From: an uncultured Butyricicoccus sp.
GTDB taxonomy: Bacteria > Bacillota > Clostridia > Oscillospirales > Butyricicoccaceae
NCBI GenBank assembly: GCA_959018045.1
Contig: CAUEJN010000022.1
Coordinates: forward strand, 1-15,149
Direction of reading: 5' to 3'
Length of the DNA stretch: 15,149 bases
Below are positions 6,370 through 13,804 of the stretch, piece after piece. How positions within the stretch are numbered: position 1 is the first letter of the stretch; each line of letters begins with the position of its first letter. Position numbers and translations under genes: made by a program. The notes beneath the pieces were generated by a model. That model worked only from the letters and a program-made list of their open reading frames with translations, did not search any database and was not told the DNA's origin.

Positions 6370-9300
6370 TCAGGTCTCCTTTGTCTGGTTAGTATCTCGC
6401 GCCAGCCGGCGGGCGTGACGCTCTGCGCTGCGCGTCCGGACACGCTGGGTAAGGCTGTCAATGAGCGAGTAATAAACCGGGGTGAACAGCAAGGTTACGA
6501 TGGTGGACACCACCATACCGGTAATCATAACAATCGCCATCGGCCGCATCATCTCGGCACCCTCGCCATTGGAAAATACCATGGGCAATAGGCCGAGGAC
6601 GGTGGTGAGCGTGGTCATCAGAACCGGACGCACACGGCGCGGGCAGGCGTTCAGAATTGCGGTGTCCTTATCCTCGCCGCGCTTGCGGCGGATGTTCATG
6701 TAGTCGATGAGGACGATGGACGAGTTGACCACCGTACCGGCCAGCATGATGACGCCGATGAAGGCCACCATGGAAATCTTGTTGCCGGTCAAGGGCAGGG
6801 TGAAGAGCGAGCCCAGCAGGCCGATGGGCAGGATGGTCATGATGATAACCGGCATGACGAAGGACTCAAACTGACTGGCAAGGACGAAGTATACCAGTCC
6901 CAGTGCGACAACAAGCGCGTAGGCCAGCTGGGTGAAGGTGTTGATCATCTCTTCCATCTCGCCGCCGGTCTCGTAGGTGATGCCGTCGGGCAGTTCGAAG
7001 GTATCCAGAACGCCCTGTACTGCCTGGCTCATCTCTGCGGTCGACACGGTATCGGCTGCGCCGCCCGTAATCGTGACCGTGCGGCTCTGGTTCAGACGAT
7101 TGATGCTCTGGGGTGCGAGCACGGTATCGACATTCGCCACCAGCGACAGCGGTACCGAACCGCCGGTCTGGGTGGGAATCATGACGCTCTTGAGCGCGTC
7201 AATGCTGGTCTCGGCTCGGCTGTCGCCGCGCACGGTGACCGTGATTTCCTCACCGTTCACCTTGAGCTGGGTAGCTGTCTGACCGGACAGCTCACCGCGC
7301 ACGGCCTGACCGATGGCTGCGGCTGTCAGTCCGAACCGCGATGCGTTGGCGCGGTTTAACGTAATCTCGACCTCGGGCACCTGCTCGGACGCAGAGGACG
7401 AAACCTCGATCGCACCCGGCAGGGCGGCAAGCTGACCTGCCAGCTGCTCGGCGGTCTGGGACAGTTTCTCGTAGTCGTCGCCGCGCAGCGTCACTGAAAT
7501 GGCATCGCCGGTCATGGATGACATATCCATCGTGCCCGATGCCTCAACCGAGATCTCGGCACCTGCCAGATCCTGCATGTACGGTCTGAGATCGTCGGCA
7601 ACCTGCTGCGAGGTACGGTCGCGGTCGCTCTTATCGACCAGATTGACCGTGATGGACGCGCTGTTTGCCGTGGACGTTGTGCTCATGGACGCGCCGCCGG
7701 TTGAGTAATAGATGCTCTCGATCTCGGGCACCTGTTCGAGCGCGATATCTACCGCGCGGTCGGCCATGGCCGACACGTCCTCAAGGTCGGAGCCGACCGG
7801 CATTTCAATGCCGATCGCTACCATGCTCTCGTCCATCTGGGGCATGAGCTCCACGCCTGCAATGGCGATCGAGCCCAGAAAGGCCACGATCATGGCACCC
7901 GAAATGATGATTGCTTTCTTGCGGTGGGTGATAAAGTGGGCAAGCAGTTCTTTGTACTTGCGCATGAGCGGTCGGTCTGCAATATCATGCCCGGTATCCG
8001 GCATGCGCATTCTGTGCTTGCCGCCGCGGTCGAGCAGGGCGTAGCACAGGACGGGAACCAGTGTCAGGGCGATGAGCAGCGACGCGAGCAGCAGTGAACA
8101 GATGGTGATGCAGAACTCGCGGAACATCATGCCCGACAGACCGCCGGACAGGCCGATGGGCAGGAAAACGGCAACCGTTGTGAGAGTGGATGCCGAGATG
8201 GACAGCGCAACCTCCTTGGTACCCTCGACACACGAGGTAAAGCGGTCACAGCCGTCCGACCGGTAGTGAAAAATGTTTTCCAGCACGACGATGGAGTTAT
8301 CCACGATCATGCCGACACCCATGGCGATGCCGCCGAGCGACATCATATTCATGGTGATGTCAAACACCTGCATGATGAGGAAAACCGAGATGATACAGAT
8401 GGGCATGGACATGGAGATGACCGCAGTCGCACCCAGGTCACGCAGAAAGACAAACAGCACGATGGCTGCGAGCAGCACGCCGAAGACGATGTTCTGGATG
8501 ACCGAGTCGACGGTCATGTTGATCATGTCGCTCTGGTCCATGAGCAGCGACCAGTCCAGCGTGGGTTGGAGCGCGGTCACCTCGTCGAGTGCGTCTTTGG
8601 CGCGCTCAGCCACCTGCAAGGTGTTGGTGTCCGACTGCTTATTGACCGAGATGGTGATACAGGGTTCACCGCCGATCTTGGCGATGGCGGTTTGCTCCTT
8701 GGGTGCGACGTAGACATCTGCAACCTCGCTCAGGCGCACGGTACCGCCGGTCGGCAGCGGAATCAGGGTGTTTGCAATGTCGCTGACCGAGCTGAATTCA
8801 CCGTCCGCGCGCACCGAGAAGCTCTGGTCGCCCGACTGCACCTCGCCTGCGGGCAGCGCGACGTTCTCAGCGGCCAGCATCTGCGCGATGTACGACACCG
8901 ACAGGCCGTAGCCTGCCAGGCGGTCGGCATCGGTGTCAATGGCGATCTCGTTTTCGTAGCCGCCCGCGATATCGACCGAAGCCACACCGTCGATGCGCTC
9001 GAGGGCGGGCTGGAGGTCATCCTCCGCGATGGCCTGTAATTCGGCAAGGTCTGCGCCCTTGAGGCCGACGGTCATGACCGGCATGGCATCGACATCAATG
9101 GTCATGGTCATGGGGGCGTTGGCATCCTCGGGCAGAAAGCCCTTGACGCGGTCGATGCGGCCGCGCAGGTCGACCATAGCCTCGTCCATATCGGTGCCGT
9201 CGGCAAAGGTGACCATGACCATGGACGAGCCCTCGGACGAGAGCGACTGAATCTCGTCCATACCCGACACGCTCGCGCACGCTGACTCGATGGTCTTGGT

Positions 9301-9489
9301 GACCATGTTCTCGACTTCCTGCGGGCCTGCGTTCGAATAGGTCGTATACACGACCGCCATGGGCAGCTCGATATCGGGCATCAGGGCGAGCGGCAGTGAG
9401 GTAAAGCCCATGATGCCGAATACGACGATCAGCACATAGGCCATGATGGTTGTGACCTTATGTTTCAGACAAAAGTCTGCGATATTCAT
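6370..9489 (-). CDS. RND-family efflux permease
   Basis: A 1039-residue inner-membrane RND transporter, energised by the proton motive force, with the usual two-fold repeat: membrane helix near 12-30, a large extracytoplasmic loop, helices about 332-485, a second loop, and helices about 853-1006. Length is typical of AcrB and SwrC types. In the TM4 region GVGMIVDNSIVVLEN the D407/D408 pair of AcrB is D397/N398, and the K940 position in TM10 (VVNSSIVLIDY) is Asn922; this is closer to the Gram-positive SwrC-like pumps than to AcrB. Start ATG at 9487-9489 overlaps the adaptor stop by 4 nt, with GGGGAGG 7 nt upstream. The exported compound is unknown. Confidence 0.95.
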   Translation of the reverse strand: MNIADFCLKHKVTTIMAYVLIVVFGIMGFTSLPLALMPDIELPMAVVYTTYSNAGPQEVENMVTKTIESACASVSGMDEIQSLSSEGSSMVMVTFADGTDMDEAMVDLRGRIDRVKGFLPEDANAPMTMTIDVDAMPVMTVGLKGADLAELQAIAEDDLQPALERIDGVASVDIAGGYENEIAIDTDADRLAGYGLSVSYIAQMLAAENVALPAGEVQSGDQSFSVRADGEFSSVSDIANTLIPLPTGGTVRLSEVADVYVAPKEQTAIAKIGGEPCITISVNKQSDTNTLQVAERAKDALDEVTALQPTLDWSLLMDQSDMINMTVDSVIQNIVFGVLLAAIVLFVFLRDLGATAVISMSMPICIISVFLIMQVFDITMNMMSLGGIAMGVGMIVDNSIVVLENIFHYRSDGCDRFTSCVEGTKEVALSISASTLTTVAVFLPIGLSGGLSGMMFREFCITICSLLLASLLIALTLVPVLCYALLDRGGKHRMRMPDTGHDIADRPLMRKYKELLAHFITHRKKAIIISGAMIVAFLGSIAIAGVELMPQMDESMVAIGIEMPVGSDLEDVSAMADRAVDIALEQVPEIESIYYSTGGASMSTTSTANSASITVNLVDKSDRDRTSQQVADDLRPYMQDLAGAEISVEASGTMDMSSMTGDAISVTLRGDDYEKLSQTAEQLAGQLAALPGAIEVSSSASEQVPEVEITLNRANASRFGLTAAAIGQAVRGELSGQTATQLKVNGEEITVTVRGDSRAETSIDALKSVMIPTQTGGSVPLSLVANVDTVLAPQSINRLNQSRTVTITGGAADTVSTAEMSQAVQGVLDTFELPDGITYETGGEMEEMINTFTQLAYALVVALGLVYFVLASQFESFVMPVIIMTILPIGLLGSLFTLPLTGNKISMVAFIGVIMLAGTVVNSSIVLIDYMNIRRKRGEDKDTAILNACPRRVRPVLMTTLTTVLGLLPMVFSNGEGAEMMRPMAIVMITGMVVSTIVTLLFTPVYYSLIDSLTQRVRTRSAERHARRLARDTNQTKET

Positions 9490-10697
9490 GGTGTATCCTC
9501 CCCGGAAACCACACGGACGGCTGCGCCGTCGGACAGATAGCTCTGACCCTTGGTTACCAGTGTCTCACCACCGGTCAGACCGCCGGTAATCTCGGTCACG
9601 CCGTCACCGACCACGCCGGTCTGTACCGTGACCTTCTTTGCCGTGTCGTTTTCCACCACAAAGACGTACTGTTCGGCGCCGTCGGTCAGGATGGCATCCG
9701 AGGGCACGGTGACCGCATCCGGTCGGCGGTTGGTGTAGAAGGTTACGCCTGCGAACGCGCCGATGGGGTAGGTCACGTCAGCCGGGGTGTACAGGCGCAC
9801 TTCATAGAGTGCGGTCTGGGCGTAAGGCGCCGGGGCGATGGTCGCGATGGTGGCGGTAAACGGTTCATTCGAGACCGCAGAGACGGTCACCTGTGCGCTG
9901 TCGCCCACCTTGAGCTGACCGAGCAGGCTCTCGGACACCTGCACCGAAATGCGGGTGCGTCCGCCCTCTGCGATGACCACAGCCGGGCCGGACTGTGCCG
10001 CCATGCCGCCCTCGACGATATTGACCGCGGTAATCAGGCCGTCACAGGGGGCGGTGACCGTACCGGCAGCCGCTTGGGTGCGAATCTGGTTGAGCGACGA
10101 CTCGATCTGCGCGAGCTGTGCCTTCTGGCTGGCACGCGCCTGCGACACCGCCGAGCGCGCCTGCTCGAGCTGGTTATTGGCCTGATCGAGCTGCATTCTG
10201 GCCTGGTCGAGCTCGACCTGCGAGGCCGCGCCGACGTTAAAGAGGGTCAGGGTGTTGTCGTAGTTGGTCTGTGCTGTGGTAACCGCGCTCTGCGCGATGG
10301 GCAGCGCCTTCTGTGCGTTCTGGATGGCCTCGTTGGTCATCTGCTGGGTGGCGTTATAGCTCTCCTGCAAAGAGGCGTAAGAGCTGGTAATCTGGCTGGT
10401 ATCAATCTGAAAGAGCAGCTGACCGGCCTTGACCGTGTCGCCCGCCTTAACCGGCAGGCTCTGCACGGTGCCGGCGATGGTGGGGACGATGGACACCGCA
10501 GAGTCCGCGATGACCTGACCGGACACCATGTTCTCATTGGCAAGGTCGGTGCGCTCGACCGTCTGGGTCTCGACCGCCGTGCCCTGCTCCTCGACCTGTG
10601 CGGTCTCTGCGGCCTGCTCACTGTCACCGCCGCAGGCGCTCAGGCCAAACAGGGTCAGGCAGGCCAGCAGACCAGCCGTAAATCGTCTTGCGTTCAT
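9486..10697 (-). CDS. RND-pump periplasmic adaptor (membrane-fusion protein), lipoprotein
   Basis: A 403-residue HlyD/AcrA-type adaptor linking the RND permease to the outer component. It has a lipoprotein signal with lipobox L-S-A-C (C22), a lipoyl-type beta region with VKAGDTVKAGQLLFQIDTSQ around 83-102 and its second half near 212-245, an alpha-helical hairpin (about 103-210) with Ala/Gln-rich coiled-coil patterns, and a beta-barrel and membrane-proximal region to the end. It starts 3 nt after the TolC-like stop, with AGGAGG about 10 nt upstream inside the end of that gene. Membrane anchoring is by the lipid on C22. Confidence 0.93.
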   Translation of the reverse strand: MNARRFTAGLLACLTLFGLSACGGDSEQAAETAQVEEQGTAVETQTVERTDLANENMVSGQVIADSAVSIVPTIAGTVQSLPVKAGDTVKAGQLLFQIDTSQITSSYASLQESYNATQQMTNEAIQNAQKALPIAQSAVTTAQTNYDNTLTLFNVGAASQVELDQARMQLDQANNQLEQARSAVSQARASQKAQLAQIESSLNQIRTQAAAGTVTAPCDGLITAVNIVEGGMAAQSGPAVVIAEGGRTRISVQVSESLLGQLKVGDSAQVTVSAVSNEPFTATIATIAPAPYAQTALYEVRLYTPADVTYPIGAFAGVTFYTNRRPDAVTVPSDAILTDGAEQYVFVVENDTAKKVTVQTGVVGDGVTEITGGLTGGETLVTKGQSYLSDGAAVRVVSGEDTP

Positions 10698-10700
10698 GTA

Positions 10701-12263
10701 TTACATTCCTCCTGTGGTGGTCAAAACGCCCTGACATGCCCACTGATACTGCATGTAAGCCGAGAACAGGTCGATCTGCGCGAGCTTTACGTTGGACTCT
10801 GCGACCGCCTGATTGACCTGCGCCTGAATATAGGTATTGCGCGAGATGGTTCCCAGGTCGTACTTGAGTTTTTCGGTCTGGGTGACCTCATTCTGGTAGG
10901 CAAACGCCTCGTAAGCGACCGACAGCAGACGGTTTTTCTCGTAAACCGCACGAAACAGCTTGGTAAAGTTCTGCTCGAAGTTGTCCTCTGCCGACTCCAG
11001 CTTGTACTCGGCTGCGCGGATCTGCTCCTCGCGTCCGTCGGTGTCGCGGTCGAGGTCTTCAGCCTCCTCAACCGCCCGCTCGGCGGCGTAGATGTCATAG
11101 CTCTTTTGCTTGCCGCGTTCCATGTCGGCGTCTAAGTCAAGAAGTGCCAGCATATCGGGCGTGACGGCCGGAATGGTGTCCAGCATGTAGCTGCGCGACG
11201 GCTCGCGGCCGAGCATGACGCTCAGGTCTTCCTTGGCGTTGCGCAGGGTCAGGTACAGACTCCGGATGGCACTGTCGGTCTGGGTCTTGGCCAGACGCGC
11301 CTGGTCGAGCTGCTGCTGCGAGATCTGACCGAGCTGGAAGCGGGTCTGCATCTCATTATAGGTCACGTTAGTCAGGTCGGACTGCTGGACGGTGACGATA
11401 TAGTTCTGCTGAATGGTCATCAGACCGGCATAGGTCGCCTGTGCCGCCATGACCAGCTGGTTTTCGATCGACTCGAACTGCTTTTCGTAGGGTTCATGGT
11501 CGGTGTTTTTCAGTTCTTCCAGCTGGGCTTCCAGCTGCGCGAGCTGGGTCTGCATCTGGGCAATATTGTTTTGCAGCAGAACAACGGTTGCGCTGCCCAC
11601 CGTGACCGTTGCAGCACCGTTCTGCACGGTCGGGTCAACCGTGGTCAGCGAGGACGACACGCTGTTTGCCAGCTGCTGCATGCCTGCGATGGCCTGCTCC
11701 ATGCCGTCAATCGCGGCTTCCATGTCATCGATGGCCGCATCCAGATCGACCGCTTCAATGCTCGCCAGCGTCTCACGGTTGGCTAAAACCGTCTTATTCT
11801 GGTTGCGCACCAGTTCCTCGATCTGATTATAATACAGCATTTCGGCGTTTGCGATCTCAGGGTCTTGCTGCTGGAGGTAATAGGTTGCCTCCTCTGCCGA
11901 AAAGCCCAGCCAGTAGGTCGGGTAAACGTCGCCCGTGTTGGTCGAAACCGTACCCGGTGTGCCCGGTGTCTGACCGGTGCCCGGAATATGATAATAGTCG
12001 TTTGTCGTCGAGCTGTTCGGGGTGGTGGTCGTCGGTGCGGTCGGTGTGGTGACGGCTCCCGCGTTCGGGTTCAGCCACGACGGCATCTGGTTGCCGGACG
12101 CAGTCCCTGTAGTGGTCTGCGAGGTCTGACCGGTGGGCACGGTCACCGCGCCCGCATTCGGGTCGAGCCATGCCGGAATCTGACTATCTGCCCACGCCGC
12201 CTGTGCCGCCGGGCCGACAAGCATCGTACCGGCCAGCGCTGCCGCGCAAAGTTGTTTTTTCAT
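10701..12263 (-). CDS. TolC-family (outer-membrane efflux type) protein
   Basis: A 520-residue secreted protein with a signal peptide (1 to about 25, cleavage near AWA-DS). Residues 27-75 hold two copies of a P-x-W-L-[DN]-P-N-A-G-A-V-T unit, then a Thr/Pro-rich linker to about 115. From about 123 the sequence is helical and coiled-coil-like with the two internal TolC repeats: RFQLGQISQQQLDQAR (308-323) and YDLGTISRNTYIQAQ (468-482), both matching the conserved 'G.is..d...A' segment, each followed by long helices. First gene of the efflux operon; ATG at 12261-12263 with a GAGAGGA-type RBS. Such proteins form trimeric outer-membrane ducts in diderms; in a monoderm host the location and role are unclear. 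The TolC call is good, the duct function is inference. Confidence 0.85.
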   Translation of the reverse strand: MKKQLCAAALAGTMLVGPAAQAAWADSQIPAWLDPNAGAVTVPTGQTSQTTTGTASGNQMPSWLNPNAGAVTTPTAPTTTTPNSSTTNDYYHIPGTGQTPGTPGTVSTNTGDVYPTYWLGFSAEEATYYLQQQDPEIANAEMLYYNQIEELVRNQNKTVLANRETLASIEAVDLDAAIDDMEAAIDGMEQAIAGMQQLANSVSSSLTTVDPTVQNGAATVTVGSATVVLLQNNIAQMQTQLAQLEAQLEELKNTDHEPYEKQFESIENQLVMAAQATYAGLMTIQQNYIVTVQQSDLTNVTYNEMQTRFQLGQISQQQLDQARLAKTQTDSAIRSLYLTLRNAKEDLSVMLGREPSRSYMLDTIPAVTPDMLALLDLDADMERGKQKSYDIYAAERAVEEAEDLDRDTDGREEQIRAAEYKLESAEDNFEQNFTKLFRAVYEKNRLLSVAYEAFAYQNEVTQTEKLKYDLGTISRNTYIQAQVNQAVAESNVKLAQIDLFSAYMQYQWACQGVLTTTGGM

Positions 12264-12307
12264 AAATCGTCCTCTCTCACTTTCCTCATCAGGGCATGGT
12301 AAAATCT

Positions 12308-12329
12308 TCCGACCGACCAGTCGGTCGGA
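12308..12329. promoter_or_regulatory. TetR-type operator palindrome
   Basis: Two perfect 10-bp arms, TCCGACCGAC (12308-12317) and GTCGGTCGGA (12320-12329), flank a 2-nt centre. GACCGAC/GTCGGTC dyads are typical TetR-family operators. It lies just downstream of the -10, about where transcription of the efflux operon should start, and is the only strong dyad in that region. Confidence 0.85.
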
Positions 12330-12339
12330 TATCGTTTCT

Positions 12340-12369
12340 ATTATACGCCCACCCGCTGTGCGCCGTCAA
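12340..12369 (-). promoter_or_regulatory. Promoter of the efflux operon
   Basis: On the minus strand TTGACG (12364-12369), an 18-bp spacer and a perfect TATAAT (12340-12345). Predicted start near 12333, with a leader of about 70 nt containing the TetR-type palindrome. Confidence 0.75.
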
Positions 12370-12442
12370 TCGAAACGGTGTCCATGTTCACACAAAAGAC
12401 ACAAAACGTCTGCGCCCTCTTTTTATATGCGGTAGGAAAGGC

Positions 12443-12470
12443 AAAAAAGACCGTCCAAGCGGACGGCCTT
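12443..12470 (-). terminator. Terminator of the LacI-family gene
   Basis: On the minus strand CCGTCC (12461-12466) pairs with GGACGG (12451-12456) across a 4-nt loop, then a T6 run (12443-12448). It lies just after the LacI stop at 12480, separating it from the downstream efflux promoter. Confidence 0.88.
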
Positions 12471-12479
12471 TCCATCAAA

Positions 12480-13502
12480 TTACAGCAGCTCACGCGAAAT
12501 GATACTGGTGCGCACGTGCATGATGGTCTCGGTCGGTTTTCTGCGGCGTGCCAGAAGCTCGTAGAGCACCTCGACCGCACGCCGTGCCTGTCCGGAAAAG
12601 TCCTGATCGACGATGAAGTCCACCCGTCCGTCGGCCAGGTACTCCCGCGCGTACGGGGTCAGGTCGTTGCACACGACGTGGATGGGCTGGGGCGCGCGCA
12701 CGCGCGCCAGAGCATCCATGCAGCCCTTGACGCTCTCGTTCGCCATATAAATGGCGCGCAGGCGCGGATTGCGGCGCACTTCGCGCAGTACGCCGTCGTA
12801 GGTCAGGTCATAGCGCTCGATGCACTCGATGACGTGGGCATGGCCGATATCACCCTCAAGCTCATATAAACGTTCCAAAAAGCCATCGACGCGCAGGCGG
12901 TGGGCGGTGAACTCACGATTGCCGCACACGATCAGCACGTCGCCGCCTGCCAGCACGGGCACGAGCAGTCCGGCAGCCACGCGCCCGGATTTGACCAGAT
13001 CCTGACCGATGTGGCACACGCGCGCCGAGTCGGGCACGTCGGAATTACAGGTCACGACCGGCACGCCCTGCGCGGTCAGGCGGTCGATCTCCTGTGCCAT
13101 GGGCATGGTATCGGCCGCGTTGAGCACCAGCCCGGCAATTTGGGACGCTTCCAGCGCACCAATGCACGTGCAATACTCGTGGTTCGACCGTCCGGTCAGC
13201 TCGCGAATCTCCACCCGGAAACTGGGATCACCGATGCGCCGCAAGGCGGCCTGGATGCCCCGCCGCGTCTGGCGGGTGTAGTAGTCTCCCCAGCCCGGAA
13301 TCACAAACCCGATCGTCATGCCCTGCCGCGCGGGCTGCACCTGCCGCCGCTGCGCCGGGGTGCGGTAGCCCAGTTCATCAATCGCCTGCTGCACACGCGC
13401 GCGCACCTCAGGCGCAACATTGGCACGGCCATTGACCACACGGTCAACCGTACCGCGCGATACACCGCACTTGTCGGCTATCATCTGCGATGTGATTTTC
13501 AT
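12480..13502 (-). CDS. LacI-family transcriptional regulator
   Basis: A 340-residue regulator with an N-terminal LacI helix-turn-helix (about 3-22, ITSQMIADKCGVSRGTVDRV, then VNGRANVAPEVRARVQQAIDELGYR) and a periplasmic-binding-protein-like sugar-binding domain (GMTIGFVIPGWGDYY at about 61-75 to the C-terminus). The TVDRVVNGR variant (Asp in place of the usual Ser) occurs in a LacI subgroup with periplasmic-binding-type 4 domains. The hinge RTPAQRRQVQPARQ lacks the usual 'N..A..L' helix pattern. I choose the ATG at 13500-13502 (AGGAGG 7 nt upstream) over one 6 nt earlier, which sits against the Shine-Dalgarno. It is divergent from the inositol-dehydrogenase-like gene, so that gene and its sugar or polyol are the likely target and ligand. 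Confidence 0.9.
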   Translation of the reverse strand: MKITSQMIADKCGVSRGTVDRVVNGRANVAPEVRARVQQAIDELGYRTPAQRRQVQPARQGMTIGFVIPGWGDYYTRQTRRGIQAALRRIGDPSFRVEIRELTGRSNHEYCTCIGALEASQIAGLVLNAADTMPMAQEIDRLTAQGVPVVTCNSDVPDSARVCHIGQDLVKSGRVAAGLLVPVLAGGDVLIVCGNREFTAHRLRVDGFLERLYELEGDIGHAHVIECIERYDLTYDGVLREVRRNPRLRAIYMANESVKGCMDALARVRAPQPIHVVCNDLTPYAREYLADGRVDFIVDQDFSGQARRAVEVLYELLARRRKPTETIMHVRTSIISRELL

Positions 13503-13638
13503 GGGCATTCCTCCTGCTTTGCCGGTGTTCCGTCTGTTACCATCCTATCACGGCGTGCCCGCCCACGCAAGTATGCCCGATCGATTTTTACGTTTTGAAC
13601 AATGCACACCGACTCCCCTCACAATCACCGTCATAAAA

Positions 13639-13646
13639 TTGCGCAA
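13639..13646. promoter_or_regulatory. Possible LacI-type operator (TTGCGCAA)
   Basis: An 8-bp perfect palindrome with a central CG, in an AT-rich part of the LacI/oxidoreductase intergenic region, about 57 bp upstream of the -35 of the oxidoreductase gene. Many LacI-family sites have such a core, but 8 bp alone is weak evidence. Confidence 0.3.
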
Positions 13647-13702
13647 AATACATAAAAGAATTGCTGTCATTTATACATATCGCTAAAATTAGCCATGCGT
13701 AC

Positions 13703-13731
13703 TTGCCGCTCGTCCATGCATGTTTTATAAT
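13703..13731 (+). promoter_or_regulatory. Promoter of the Gfo/Idh/MocA oxidoreductase gene
   Basis: TTGCCG (13703-13708), a 17-bp spacer and a perfect TATAAT (13726-13731). A second TATAAT at 13745-13750 lacks a good -35. The leader of about 65 nt contains the overlapping dyads at 13762-13782. The rest of the 302-bp gap towards lacI is AT-rich with no gene seen; a weak leftward promoter for lacI (TTGCGT-17-TAGGAT) is possible but not scored here. Confidence 0.6.
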
Positions 13732-13761
13732 ATATCCAGTACGTTATAATTGTTCTTATTT

Positions 13762-13782
13762 CGGGTGCGAACCCGTTCGAAC
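13762..13782. promoter_or_regulatory. Overlapping dyads in the oxidoreductase leader (candidate operator)
   Basis: Three overlapping dyads: CGGGT/ACCCG (13762-13766 and 13771-13775, 4-nt gap), CGAAC/GTTCG (13768-13772 and 13775-13779, 2-nt gap) and the palindrome GTTCGAAC (13775-13782). They lie between promoter and RBS, a plausible roadblock site for the divergent LacI-family repressor. Alternatively the transcript forms a small hairpin. Confidence 0.4.
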
Positions 13783-13804
13783 AAGTGTAAAGGAGATATG
13801 TATT

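Noticed and set aside
8266..9039. 257-codon plus-strand frame opposite the RND gene
   Set aside because: His/Asp-rich reverse-frame shadow of the RND permease.
10074..11135. 353-codon plus-strand frame opposite the adaptor and TolC-like genes
   Set aside because: Covers the boundary of two genuine genes on the other strand and has no recognisable features.
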